Part shown: positions 1 through 9,033 of the stretch, one piece after another
Position numbering within the stretch: the stretch's first letter is position 1
Layout: every line of letters starts with the position of its first letter
Assembly: GCF_003217775.1 (NCBI RefSeq)
Contig: NZ_QJVJ01000006.1
Coordinates: 372,001-436,000 of the forward strand
From: Paenibacillus flagellatus
GTDB lineage: Bacteria > Bacillota > Bacilli > Paenibacillales > NBRC-103111
Reading direction: 5' to 3'
DNA: 64,000 nt
Translations under genes and position numbers: made by a program
Notes under the pieces: generated by a model
Seen by the model: only the letters and a program-made list of their open reading frames with translations
The model's database searches: none
Told to the model about the DNA's origin: nothing

Positions 1-2379
1 CCATAGAGATGGCATACGGTGTCGGCAGAGCTGGGTTGGTAGCTATCGGTTGCAACTTTTCGGAAGACGTCTGGTCGACAACGTTAACAAGGGAATTCGC
101 GTAATCAAGGTTCCCCGAATCTCCGAACCGGTCGAACGGGACAACACTTAAAGCGAATGTCCCGGCAGGCATCTGTTCGAAAGGAATCGATAGTTCGTAA
201 GGATAAACGCCGCCTTTATTTACGGAAATTGGAGTCTCCATTCGAAGCACTTCGTAACCTTCGCCCAAAAAAACGACCCTGTAGCCTTCGATCCCATCCT
301 CGCTGTAGCTTGGGTTCCACGTCAGTTTGGGCGAAATAACGCCTCGGGCGGGATTTTGATCGACATACTTTAATGATTTCGGTTGAGTATACGGAACATC
401 CCACAGCGATTTCACCAGCCCGGTAGCGCTCTCGCCGTATTCGTTTTTGGCAAACACTCCGATTTTCACTGCACCTGCCGGTACAGGGGTATGGCGGACC
501 ATGTACGGAATATAACCCATACCAAAGGGAGTCGGTTGAAACGTACCGATCTTCTCCGTCTCAAGCACAGGCCTAATCCGTTCGTCGGCTTCGTTCAAGA
601 AATACAAGATATAGGACGTTGTCCGGCTTTCGTCATAAGCCCAGAACCATTGCAGCGGTCCTCCGACAAACCCGGCCTCAGGATCTTCATCTCGAAAAGT
701 TAACATCTGGGAGAACGGTCCATACGTCGGTGCCCCAGGCACTCCGATCGAACTGGAAACAGGTTCCCCCGTTACGTTGTCGGCGATTTGCACGAAGTCG
801 ATCTTGGAATCGTATCCCCCGTCGAACCGTTTATATTTGAGCGCCACGTAAGCCGCAGTCGGAGCGGTCTTCTCTCCAATCGCCAACATCCTTTCGTTTC
901 GGTCTTCATTCATGGGGGCGCTGGCAACTTTCGAGCCAAGTATTAGGCCGTCGCGATCCGCAAAGTAGGCTTCTATATGGGTAAAGGCCAAGTTTTCCTG
1001 CATCTCTCTCCAATATAGTTTGAGATCAAATGCGCCGCGTCTAGCGTTTTCGTCTTCCAGCTTTAAGTTTAGAACCCCGACCTGCAGTGGAAAGGACGGG
1101 TCAATCAGAGGCACGACCAACGGCGTTTCGCTTTCGCCTTTGTCATTCTTCGAGTAAATGCCGAAAAAGCGCGCACCTTCAGCAATTACTTTGCCGTTTA
1201 CCGAATAAACCGGGTCCTGCGTTTGGGAATTTCGGCAATGGCCTCTCCTAACTTGTTTTTATGCTCGTCCAAAAAATAGATGACGTAATGTGTAATGAAT
1301 CGTTCGTCGAAAGGCTTAGTCCAACTCAACTTCAATGCGCTTGAAATGAATTGCCCCCACGACGGCGATTGGCTCGGAATCCGATTAGCCGGGCTGTCCT
1401 GACGCAGCGCCTCCAACGAATCGTATTTTACCAGCGTTTGATTGTTAGGATGGAACAAGTAGACCTTATCCGTTCCTTGCCGTTGCATCAATGTGGAAGC
1501 CTCGTACTCGAATTCTTTGGCCCCCGTCTCCCGGTTGTATACAGCGAATGCCGTATACACCCGATCCTCGTCGGCGAACAAGGTCATGTAGTCGCTATGA
1601 CTGCCGGTCTCCCGCAAATCGACGGCATTCAAGGACTGATTGCCCCAGTACAGCGTGTCGCCGAACTTCGACAATCGCTGCCCTCTATATAAGGTAGAGG
1701 TTTGTGCCGTAACCGCTCCGGTAGCGGCATCGATTTTCAAAACGCGATCCATCGTGCCGACATAAAGCGATTGGGACGGCTCGTCCAGCAACAGATCGAA
1801 CGTTGGCTGGCCGTTGGCCAGAGCCGTCACGACCGTGTCTTGGCCCGACATCAAATGGTACTTGCGGATTTCGGACGAACCCGCGTAATAGATGTCCTCC
1901 GAGCCGACGGCCATCGTGGTCCATGTGCCGTTCAACCGGTACTCGTATACGTCCCCCGCTACCGTCGTGCCGTTCGAAGTGTCGAATGCGGCAACCGTCC
2001 GGCTGTCGGGCAACCCGACGTACAATTTACCGTTTGCATGCTGCAATTTCTTCGGGAACGTAGGAAACGTCTTCTCCCCGACGACTTCAAATGCGTTCGC
2101 GTCGATGGAAACCAATCGTTTGCCTCCCTCGCTGAGCGCGTACAAATAACCGCCGTCCGGTCCGGCCTCCAAAGCCGCTAGCGATTGGGAAAACCGGATC
2201 CGGTTATCCGTCTTCTCATACGTGAATGTGGTAACGGTAGACGTTGCCGAGGCTTGTACCGGCTCGCTCGGAGCGGCCAGCGCCGATGCCGGCACCAGGG
2301 CGGTCCCCAGCATCCCCAGCACCGTTACTACGGCAATTTGCGAAGAAACCTTCGCTTGCCGGAAGCAAGTTTTAATCAA
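1..2379 (-). pseudogene. Secreted propeller/Fn3-like protein, frameshifted and cut by window edge
   Basis: The gene reads leftward from a TTG start at 2379, eight bases after a GGAGG site. Residues 1-36 form a signal peptide ending ALA. About 300 residues follow with repeated YVGLPD/LYVGT-type blades suggesting a beta-propeller, then an Fn3-like strand pattern near residues 350-390. The frame stops at TAA 1198-1200. In the frame displaced by one base (codon boundaries 1199-1201), coding continues with no stop from about 1230 to base 1, and it carries three more Fn3-like repeats with LTW/LYW and ILYFL/VVFLG strands. The second frame joins smoothly if one T is added near 1228-1231. This is either a real frameshift pseudogene or a base missed in the sequence. 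The 3' end lies outside the window. The function is unknown; a surface or exported role is inferred. Confidence 0.75.
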
Positions 2380-2487
2380 ATCCTCTTCCTCCCGATCTCT
2401 CTAAATTTAGGAAACGATAATAAACACTAGGAAATCCTACCATAATCCCGCAAAAAATAAAGTCGAAATTAGTCGAAAATTTACAAT

Positions 2488-2516
2488 AATATAAGAAAAT
2501 TGTCCCAAAAAAGCAA
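2488..2516 (-). promoter_or_regulatory. SigA-like promoter for the leftward secreted protein gene
   Basis: On the minus strand, a -35 TTGCTT (2511-2516) is followed after 17 bases by -10 TATATT (2488-2493). The region is AT-rich compared with its surroundings and lies about 110 bases before the TTG start at 2379. Confidence 0.5.
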
Positions 2517-2617
2517 TATTTGACTCCTTTATCGTTCTAGCATCCATCACTATTCCTATTTCGATTTAGATGGTTCAAACGGCATCTCCTCTTTAAATAG
2601 AATTAAAGCGAGGTGCG

Positions 2618-2646
2618 TTGATACGATTTGTAACTTGTGCTACAAT
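2618..2646 (+). promoter_or_regulatory. SigA-like promoter for the 2782 gene
   Basis: TTGATA (2618-2623), a 17-base spacer and TACAAT (2641-2646) each match the SigA boxes at five of six positions. A 13-base palindrome, ATACAATTTGTAT, follows at 2658-2670 and could be an operator. The 400-base gap 2380-2781 holds these divergent promoters and no gene that I can see. Confidence 0.6.
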
Positions 2647-2781
2647 TTACTAGAAAATGATACAATTTGTATATATGAAGGAGAGGTGTCGCACTATACT
2701 GCCAAATTTCGACTCGCATGCTACGAAGCATAAAGACATGTCAGGCCAAGATTGAAACCATTTTGCGGAGGGACCGTACCC

Positions 2782-4764
2782 ATGAGAAAATTTGTATTCG
2801 GACAAGTTATTCTAACGGCATTGTTATTTGCCCTCTTAACGCTTTTCGAACAAGGAAGCGCCAAAGCGGCGACCGTACTGCCCGCCAGCCTAACCGAAGT
2901 CGACTCCGGCATCACTGGAACGCTTCTGGATATGGATTCTGACCGGTATTTGATCTTCCGCGAAACCGAGCACAAACTCGTTGTCATGGACCGCTCCAGT
3001 AAATCCGTTACGACCGTCTTTGAAGAACAAGGCTTAAACATTCGCAAAGCCCAATTGCATGATTTTGGAGTCGTATTTCGAAGCGAGTCAAGGGCCTACG
3101 ATTGGCGAAACGGACAACTGATCGATTTGGGGGCTCTTTCGTCCAGTACGGGATTCGACATTGCGGGACAGTATGCCGCTCTGTACATAGGGGATTCCAT
3201 TCTGTTGCGGGATCTGTCCACCGGTACCAGTAAAGTTATATCGGATTCGCGAATTCTGAAGGAAGTGCGTGACTTACACGTCAATGAATCGGGGAATGTA
3301 GCATACTTAGGGACAGAACAGGACGGCAGCGGTAAATTATTCGTCTACCGGGACGGACAGAATGCGGTTTCATATGAATATATCACGTCCTTATGGCCTG
3401 TAGTAATCGATGACTACGTTATATATGTACGAAAGGCAGTCTGGGAAGCCCCCGTCAATGGTCTCACGAGATATATTTTATTATCAAAAAAATCCAGCAA
3501 CATGTTAGTGGCCGAACTTGGGAAGTATTCCTCTTATCCCACGACAAACTTAGCTCATGACAAAGGATGGATCGGCTTCACGACCACCAATCTACAGGGA
3601 GTACGAGAAATTGTCATCAGATCTAAAGCTGGTGGGATAAAAACGGTCGCCACCTTGCAGCAAGAGCATCGCCTACTCTCGATGGGGAATAACGGAGGGA
3701 TAGCTTACCAGGATGGTAACGCCGCATTTTTGGGTAGATACGGTTCAGATAACGTTCTTCGGGTTACTGAAAATTATTCGTCGAACCACGGAGGTCCCGC
3801 CATCTTCCCTTACGACGGTAAATGGTACTACTATCATTCAAGCGAAGGTAAACTGTTCGAAATAGATACGACACCGATCGCCCCCGCGCCCGGTCATGTT
3901 TTTGTCGAGGGCATTTCCTTGAGTCCGAGCGAATTGGACCTCATCTATGGTCAAAGCGTACAATTGGTCGCAACGATTACTCCGAGTCAGGCAACCGATA
4001 AACGGATTGTATGGACATCTTCCACTCGTACCGTATCCGTAGACGAACAAGGCAACGTTACGACCAATGTGAAATATCACCACTCCGCGCGCATTACGGC
4101 CACTACGGTCGACGGGGGGCTCTTCGCCGAAACCTTTATAAACGTTAATCCGGAGCCCGCCGTAACGCTAAGCGACGAAAAAGTCATAATGAGCACTCTC
4201 TATAACAAAAAGCAGTTGTCGGCCACCGTGACCCCTAGCGGGTACAAGCTGAAATGGAGCTCGCTCGACCCGACTATCGCAACTGTGGATCAAACCGGAC
4301 TCGTGACGGCGCTGAGACCCGGGACAACTACGATTACCGTCGCGACGGAAGACGGCAGAGGTCAAGATACGTGTCTGATTGAAATTACAGAACCTTTACA
4401 GGTGCAGGCAATCTATATTAATACGTTCCAACCAGAAGGGTATTTTACGGGAGTCGTCGATTCCGTTTACAAGACTATAACGTTCACCTTGCCCAAACAA
4501 ATGGAAAATTCGAATCAAACAAAAGTAAGCCTATTTAGCGCACAAGCCAGTCCGGGAACGGAAGAAATGAATATTACCGCCGGACCTCTTTCCTTTTCTT
4601 ATACGACTTGGGGGAATGGATGGTTCGAATATCCGCACGGTCAAGTAACCGTTTGCGAGTGCCAAAAATTCCTAAGCAAATTCGATAAGTTCACGTTTGA
4701 ACTATTCGATAAGCAGGGGAACAAGTACACCTATGTGTATACGGTAAGACTCCGTTTCGAGTAA
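2782..4764 (+). CDS. Secreted protein with two Big_2 bacterial Ig-like domains
   Basis: I chose ATG 2782 because GGAGGGA lies eight bases before it; an in-frame ATG at 2752 has no such site. The 660-residue product starts MRKFVFGQVI with a signal peptide ending near AKAA (residue 30). Residues 35-370 carry repeated beta-rich segments resembling a propeller (strands such as YLIFR, VVFRS). Two Big_2 domains follow, the first from ISLSPSELDLIYGQ and the second from VTLSDEKVIM, both with the family's WTSS/WSSLDPTIATVD signature. The last 100 residues are a further beta-rich module I do not recognise. It is probably exported and cell-surface associated. It is divergent from the frameshifted secreted protein and is followed by a terminator. 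No enzymatic motif is visible. Confidence 0.85.
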   Translation: MRKFVFGQVILTALLFALLTLFEQGSAKAATVLPASLTEVDSGITGTLLDMDSDRYLIFRETEHKLVVMDRSSKSVTTVFEEQGLNIRKAQLHDFGVVFRSESRAYDWRNGQLIDLGALSSSTGFDIAGQYAALYIGDSILLRDLSTGTSKVISDSRILKEVRDLHVNESGNVAYLGTEQDGSGKLFVYRDGQNAVSYEYITSLWPVVIDDYVIYVRKAVWEAPVNGLTRYILLSKKSSNMLVAELGKYSSYPTTNLAHDKGWIGFTTTNLQGVREIVIRSKAGGIKTVATLQQEHRLLSMGNNGGIAYQDGNAAFLGRYGSDNVLRVTENYSSNHGGPAIFPYDGKWYYYHSSEGKLFEIDTTPIAPAPGHVFVEGISLSPSELDLIYGQSVQLVATITPSQATDKRIVWTSSTRTVSVDEQGNVTTNVKYHHSARITATTVDGGLFAETFINVNPEPAVTLSDEKVIMSTLYNKKQLSATVTPSGYKLKWSSLDPTIATVDQTGLVTALRPGTTTITVATEDGRGQDTCLIEITEPLQVQAIYINTFQPEGYFTGVVDSVYKTITFTLPKQMENSNQTKVSLFSAQASPGTEEMNITAGPLSFSYTTWGNGWFEYPHGQVTVCECQKFLSKFDKFTFELFDKQGNKYTYVYTVRLRFE

Positions 4765-4785
4765 GACCTATTTCCTGCTCGCGTC

Positions 4786-4812
4786 AAAGCCGCTTTATGC
4801 GGCTTTTTATTT
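4786..4812 (+). terminator. Rho-independent terminator after the Big_2 protein gene
   Basis: AAAGCCGC and GCGGCTTT form an 8-bp stem around a tttat loop, followed by TTATTT, 21 bases after the stop codon. Confidence 0.85.
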
Positions 4813-4816
4813 ACGT

Positions 4817-4843
4817 AAAAAAAGTGCCTCCCGCAGGAAGCAC
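4817..4843 (-). terminator. Terminator of the mntABCD operon
   Basis: On the minus strand, a GTGC...GCAC hairpin (4824-4843) runs directly into seven T residues (4823-4817), downstream of the last permease gene. Confidence 0.75.
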
Positions 4844-4867
4844 CTCTTTGCCTCTTTTCCTCTCCGC

Positions 4868-5752
4868 TCAAGCCGCCGCCCGCAGCCCGCGGCGCTGGCG
4901 CGCCCGCTTCCAGACGACGCCGTGGCTCGGCGAGAACAGGAAGGCGAGCACGAACAGCGCGCCGGCGACGGTGACCATGCAGCCGGCGATCGAGGCGTCC
5001 ATCAGGCCGGCGACGAAGTAGCCGATCACCGCGCTGGCGACGCCGATGAGCACGCTGTACGCGATCATCGCGCCGAGCCGCTCGGTGAGCAGGTACGCCG
5101 TCGCCGCGGGCACGATCAGCATGCCGACGACGAGGATCGCGCCGACGCTCTCGAACGAGGCGACCGTCGTCACCGAGACGAGTCCCATGAGCAAGTAATG
5201 GAACAGCGCCACCGGAATGCCGACGGCCGCGGCCATCGCCGGATCGAACGCGCACAGCTTGAACTGCTTGTAGAACAAGCCTAGCAAGACGGCGCTCAAG
5301 ACGAGCACGATGCCGACCATCCAGACCGCCTTCGGAATGTCGAGGCCGAGCCAGCCGACCGTATCGAGACCGACGAAGGCGATTTCGCCGTACAGGACGC
5401 AGTCGAGGTCGAGATCGACCTTGCTCGCGTACAAGCTGACGAGGATGACGCCGACGGAGAACAGCGCGGTGAAGACGACGCCGATCGAGGCGTCGGATTG
5501 GACGCCGCCCTGGTGGAACAGCTGGATCAAAAAGACGGTGACGAGTCCGATGACGGCCGCTCCGAACAGCATGGCGACGGAATCGCGCGACCCGCTGAGC
5601 AGAAAGGCGATGACGATGCCCGGCAGGACGGAATGGCTGATCGCGTCGCCGATCATCGCCATCCGGCGAAGGACGAGGAAGCTGCCGAGCAGCGAGCACG
5701 CCGCGGCCACGAGGACGCCCGTGAGCAAGATCCACATATCGTATCCGGTCAT
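4868..5752 (-). CDS. mntD: Manganese ABC transporter permease MntD
   Basis: This 294-residue integral membrane protein of the ABC-3 (ZnuB/TroC) family has about eight hydrophobic segments. The family signature appears near residues 25-55 (GSFLVLRRMAMIGDAISHS), and a second conserved stretch follows with GDLVS/ESVGAILVVGMLI-type sequence. The ATG at 5752 follows GGAGAGGAGGGGG and overlaps the stop of the upstream permease as ATGA, showing translational coupling. It should form the heteromeric channel with the upstream permease and move Mn(II), or possibly Zn(II), inward using the MntB ATPase. Length matches B. subtilis MntD. It is the last gene of the operon. Confidence 0.85.
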   Translation of the reverse strand: MTGYDMWILLTGVLVAAACSLLGSFLVLRRMAMIGDAISHSVLPGIVIAFLLSGSRDSVAMLFGAAVIGLVTVFLIQLFHQGGVQSDASIGVVFTALFSVGVILVSLYASKVDLDLDCVLYGEIAFVGLDTVGWLGLDIPKAVWMVGIVLVLSAVLLGLFYKQFKLCAFDPAMAAAVGIPVALFHYLLMGLVSVTTVASFESVGAILVVGMLIVPAATAYLLTERLGAMIAYSVLIGVASAVIGYFVAGLMDASIAGCMVTVAGALFVLAFLFSPSHGVVWKRARQRRGLRAAA

Positions 5753-6684
5753 GCCGTCCCCCTCCTCTCCATCGATCGCGCCTCGTACTCCGCATTCGCC
5801 CGCCGGCGGACCGAAGCGCGCAGCAGCAGCTTGGAGACGACGCCGCGCTTCGGCGCGAACAGCACCGACGCGACGAACAGCGTCGTCGCGGCCAGCACGC
5901 TGAGCGGACCGGTCGGCAAATGCTCGTCGACGGTGCTGATCCACGTGCCGAGCAGGCCGCTCAAGCCGCCGAACAGGCCGGCCAGCGTCACCATGACGCC
6001 GAGCCGCTCGGTCCAATACCGCGCGGAGACGGCGGGGGTAATGAGCATCGCCGCCATCAGCACGACGCCGACGGCTTGAATGCCGACGACGACGGCGACG
6101 ACCGTCAGGAACATCAGCAGCTGGTCGAGAAACGCGACCGGCAGCCCGATCCCCCGCGCGAAGCCGGCGTCGAAGCTGAGCAGCTTGAATTCTTTGTACA
6201 GCAGGGCGCATACGCCGACGAGCACGCACGATACGATCGCCATCGTCAAGACGTCGGCGCGGACCATGCCCGCCGCCTGGCCGAACAAAAATTTATCGAG
6301 CCCGCTCTGATTGCCGCTGTCGCTATGCTGGATTTGCGTCAGCAGCACGATGCCGAGCCCGAAGAAGACGGACAGCACGATGCCGAGCGCCGCATCCTGC
6401 TTGATGCGCGAATGGCGCGTAATGTAGCCGATGCCGAACGTGGCGATAAGTCCGGCTACGGCGGCGCCGATCAGGAAGAACAGGATCGACTTGGAGCCGG
6501 TGAGCATGAACGCGATGCAGACGCCCGGCAGCGCCGCGTGCGCGAGCGCGTCGCCCATCAGGCTTTGCTTGCGCAAGTAAGAGAAGCTGCCGAGCACGCC
6601 GCTGCTCAAGCCGAGCAGCACGGAAGCCATGACGATCCAGCGGACGTTCGGGTCCTGCAGCAGTGCGATCGCTTGTTCCATCAT
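5749..6684 (-). CDS. mntC: Manganese ABC transporter permease MntC
   Basis: A 311-residue ABC-3 family permease that starts MMEQAIALLQDPN and has the typical GSFSYLRKQSLMGDALAHA segment near residues 30-50. It lies seven bases after mntB and overlaps mntD by four bases. It is shorter than B. subtilis MntC, which has a C-terminal extension; here the C-terminus is only a short Arg-rich tail. Its paralogy with the next permease and the gene order support a manganese importer. Metal specificity is inferred from the operon's MntR-like box, not from this protein. Confidence 0.83.
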   Translation of the reverse strand: MMEQAIALLQDPNVRWIVMASVLLGLSSGVLGSFSYLRKQSLMGDALAHAALPGVCIAFMLTGSKSILFFLIGAAVAGLIATFGIGYITRHSRIKQDAALGIVLSVFFGLGIVLLTQIQHSDSGNQSGLDKFLFGQAAGMVRADVLTMAIVSCVLVGVCALLYKEFKLLSFDAGFARGIGLPVAFLDQLLMFLTVVAVVVGIQAVGVVLMAAMLITPAVSARYWTERLGVMVTLAGLFGGLSGLLGTWISTVDEHLPTGPLSVLAATTLFVASVLFAPKRGVVSKLLLRASVRRRANAEYEARSMERRGTA

Positions 6685-6691
6685 CGCGTCC

Positions 6692-7462
6692 TCACCTCGT
6701 CGTCACGACGAGCGCGTCCTGCGAGCGGTCCAGCACCGCGAGACGGCCGCCGTACGTAATTTGCAAATTCGCCGCCGTAAACACGCTGTCCACCGGGCCT
6801 ACGTCGATCAGACCGACGTTCAGCAGCAGCACCCAATCGAAATATTCGTTTACCGTCGACAAATCGTGATGCACGACGAGCACCGTTTTCCCCTGCTTCT
6901 TCAACTCGTTCAGCAGTGTGATGATCGCCTTCTCCGTCGCCGCGTCGACACCCACGAACGGTTCATCCATGAAGTACAGCTTCGCGTCCTGCGCCAGCGC
7001 CCGCGCCAAAAAAATGCGCTGCTGCTGCCCGCCCGACAGCTGGCTGATTTGCCGTCCGGCGAAATCGGCCATGCCGACTTTATCCAAGCTCTCCATCGCA
7101 ATCCGCTTCTCGTTCGCCCCCGGCCGCTTGAACCAGCCGAGATGGCCGTACCGCCCCATCATGACGACGTCGAGCGCGCTCGTCGGGAAATCCCAATCGA
7201 CCGATTCCCGCTGCGGCACGTAGCCGATCATTTTGCGCTGCTGCACGTACGGCTTGCCGTAAATGCGCACGTCGCCGCGCACTTTCGGGATAAGCCCGAG
7301 CGCCGCCTTGATCAGCGTCGATTTTCCCGCACCGTTCGGCCCGACGATCGCGATCAGCTTCCCTTCCGGCACCTCGAACGTCACGTCCTGCAGCACCGGC
7401 TTTTTCTGATACGCCACCGTCAACCCCTGTACCGACAACGGACTTTCCTGAATCGTTTTCAT
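6692..7462 (-). CDS. mntB: Manganese ABC transporter ATP-binding protein MntB
   Basis: A 256-residue ABC ATPase. Walker A is GPNGAGKST near residue 41, the signature is LSGGQQQR, Walker B is KLYFMDEPF and the switch histidine lies in VVHHD. I chose ATG 7462 (MKTIQESPL) because GGAGAGGAGAGG lies just before it; the longer frame from 7501 has no site. The [10 protein letters not shown] stretch is characteristic of the Mn/Zn/Fe chelate subfamily (MntB/ZnuC/TroB). It powers uptake through the two permeases. Confidence 0.92.
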   Translation of the reverse strand: MKTIQESPLSVQGLTVAYQKKPVLQDVTFEVPEGKLIAIVGPNGAGKSTLIKAALGLIPKVRGDVRIYGKPYVQQRKMIGYVPQRESVDWDFPTSALDVVMMGRYGHLGWFKRPGANEKRIAMESLDKVGMADFAGRQISQLSGGQQQRIFLARALAQDAKLYFMDEPFVGVDAATEKAIITLLNELKKQGKTVLVVHHDLSTVNEYFDWVLLLNVGLIDVGPVDSVFTAANLQITYGGRLAVLDRSQDALVVTTR

Positions 7463-7509
7463 CGCCGTTCCTCTCCTCTCCACGTTCGGACTCCCCGTCA
7501 AAAAATCGA

Positions 7510-8469
7510 TTATTTCAACGCATTCACGATCGTATCCACGTTATGCCGCACCATCCCGACGTACGTTCCCTCGAGCGTTCCCTCTTCGCCCATCGCATCC
7601 GAGAACAGCTCGCCGCCGATGGCGACCGTATGCCCTTTCTCCTTCGCCCCGTCGACGACCGCCTGGATCGTCTTCTTGGGCACGCTCGACTCGACGAACA
7701 CCGCCTTGATCCGGTTCTCCACCAAAAAATCGCGCAGCTGCGACACGTCCTTCAGCCCCGCCTCCGAAGCGGTGCTGATCCCCTGCAGCCCCATGACTCG
7801 GATGCCGTACGCCGTACCGAAGTAGCCGAACGCGTCGTGCGCCGTGACGAGCACGCGGCTTTTCTCCGGGATCGAAGCGATCTTCGTCTTCGTCTCCTCG
7901 TGAAGCTCCCGCAGCTTCGCCAAGTACGCGTCGGCATTGCGCCGATATTCGTCGGTATGCGCCGGGTCGAGCCGGATCAGCTCGTCGCGCACCGTCTCCG
8001 TCGCGCTCATCCAGTTGCGGACGTCGAACCAAATATGCGGGTCGTACTGCCCCGAGCCGTCTCCCATGTCGTGCAGCGTCTTCTTGTCGATATTGCGCGA
8101 GACGGCCACGGTCGGCTTCTTGTCGGCGAGCTTCTCGAGAATGGACGCCATCTTCCCTTCCAGATGAAGCCCGTTGTAAAAGACGACGTCCGCCTGCGTC
8201 AGCTTGTCGATATCGCCCTTCGTCGCCTTGTACAGATGCGGGTCGACGCCGGCCTTCATCAAGCCGATCGCTTCGACGCGCGCTCCCCCGACATTGCGGA
8301 CGATATCGGTAATCATGCCGATCGTCGCGGTCACCTTCAGCTTGCCGCCTTCGCCGGAGAAGACCGGCTTCGACAGCGAGCAGCCGCTCGCGGCGGCGGC
8401 CGTCGCGACGAGCAGCAGCGCGTACAGCAGGCGGCGCACCGCCCGGCTGTTCCATAAACCTTTCATCAC
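7510..8469 (-). CDS. mntA: Manganese-binding lipoprotein MntA (cluster A-I receptor)
   Basis: The extracellular metal-binding lipoprotein that delivers ion to the MntBCD channel. GTG 8469 is used here (ATG 8466 is the alternative); GGGAG lies 11 bases before it. The signal peptide ends in a lipobox ASGC with the modified cysteine at residue 30. Metal ligands of the TroA/MntA family are visible: His78 (VDPHLY), His145 (YDPHIWFD), His211 (TAHDAFGYF) and Asp291 (FSDAMG). Having His as third ligand resembles TroA rather than the Glu of PsaA. It heads the operon mntABCD and is preceded by a promoter with an MntR-like box. Confidence 0.9.
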   Translation of the reverse strand: MMKGLWNSRAVRRLLYALLLVATAAAASGCSLSKPVFSGEGGKLKVTATIGMITDIVRNVGGARVEAIGLMKAGVDPHLYKATKGDIDKLTQADVVFYNGLHLEGKMASILEKLADKKPTVAVSRNIDKKTLHDMGDGSGQYDPHIWFDVRNWMSATETVRDELIRLDPAHTDEYRRNADAYLAKLRELHEETKTKIASIPEKSRVLVTAHDAFGYFGTAYGIRVMGLQGISTASEAGLKDVSQLRDFLVENRIKAVFVESSVPKKTIQAVVDGAKEKGHTVAIGGELFSDAMGEEGTLEGTYVGMVRHNVDTIVNALK

Positions 8470-8627
8470 GGCCGTTCACGCTCCCATTCGAAATAACCGA
8501 TTGTATTGATCTGAGGCCCCGTTGCCGGGTACCGTAATCGATGCTCCAGGCGTTCGCCCGGGTCAAGTTGCCCCCGGCTTTAAAAGTTGGGTACGACCTT
8601 CTTTGTTGTCCTCGGCTTTCTTTTTTT
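8470..8627 (-). promoter_or_regulatory. Structured 5' leader of mntA (unassigned RNA element)
   Basis: About 150 bases separate the predicted transcription start from mntA. On the minus strand the RNA can fold into two GC-rich hairpins: CCGGGC-GAAC-GCCTGG (about 8541-8556) and CCCG-GCAA-CGGG with a GNRA tetraloop (about 8516-8527). GCCGGG/CCCGGC can close an outer stem around the first. There is no terminator-like U-tract. It does not fit a riboswitch class that I can confirm; the first hairpin loosely resembles the 3' half of the ZTP (pfl) motif. Confidence 0.3.
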
Positions 8628-8658
8628 ATTATATACAAATAAGTTTCCTCAATGCAAC
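8628..8658 (-). promoter_or_regulatory. mntA promoter overlapped by an MntR-like box
   Basis: The minus strand has -35 TTGCAT (8652-8657), an 18-base spacer and -10 TATAAT (8628-8633). The plus-strand sequence AGTTTCCTCAATGCAAC (8642-8658) matches the recalled B. subtilis mntA MntR site AGTTTCCTTAAGGCAAA at 14 of 17 positions and covers the -35 box and half of the spacer. That placement fits repression by Mn-loaded MntR. Confidence 0.7.
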
Positions 8659-8667
8659 TTTTATTTC

Positions 8668-8699
8668 AAAAAAAAGAGCCTGCTCGCACAGGCCTTTTT
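8668..8699 (-). terminator. Terminator after the Zn-ribbon protein gene
   Basis: On the minus strand, GCCTG tgcgag CAGGC is followed by TCTTTTTTTT. It isolates the mnt promoter from the upstream genes. Confidence 0.85.
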
Positions 8700-8736
8700 C
8701 GAGCTTCTTGTCTACGGCCGCCCGCCGAAACCGCGT

Positions 8737-8979
8737 TCAGCCGAACAAAATATCCATAATCGTCCCCAGCTGCCCCCGGGATTTGCCTTCCAAAATCGTC
8801 GGATTGTACACCTCGACGAAGCCGCACCCTTCGCACGACACGAACAGAAAATGGTTATGCTGAATATCGAACAGCTTGCTCAGCCCGGTGCCGGTCATCG
8901 CCACTTCCTTGATCCGGCAGCTCGTGCCTCCGCATTTCGAGCATTTGAACTTCTCCTGAATGACGTCTTCGATTCTCAT
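8737..8979 (-). CDS. Small zinc-ribbon protein (COG3478/YpzJ-like)
   Basis: An 80-residue protein with two cysteine pairs: CSKCGGTSC near residue 14 and CEGCG near residue 50, as in the predicted nucleic-acid-binding Zn-ribbon family COG3478 (B. subtilis YpzJ-like). I chose ATG 8979 because GGAGGT precedes it by seven bases; a GTG nine bases upstream lies too close to the site. It follows the PBP gene by 54 bases in the same direction and may be cotranscribed with it. Its function is not established. Confidence 0.7.
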   Translation of the reverse strand: MRIEDVIQEKFKCSKCGGTSCRIKEVAMTGTGLSKLFDIQHNHFLFVSCEGCGFVEVYNPTILEGKSRGQLGTIMDILFG

Positions 8980-9033
8980 CGTCTCCACCTCCGGTACCCT
9001 GTATGATACATACGCGCACCGCAGGGGAACGAT

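Noticed and set aside
157-840. Small plus-strand frames at the left edge
   Set aside because: They are shadows of the minus-strand Fn3-like coding region that runs through to the window edge without a stop.
8541-8620. ZTP (pfl) riboswitch in the mntA leader
   Set aside because: The CCGGGC-GAAC-GCCTGG hairpin resembles the 3' half, but the conserved 5' GACUGGCG element and pseudoknot partner are not present. It is kept only as an unassigned leader.
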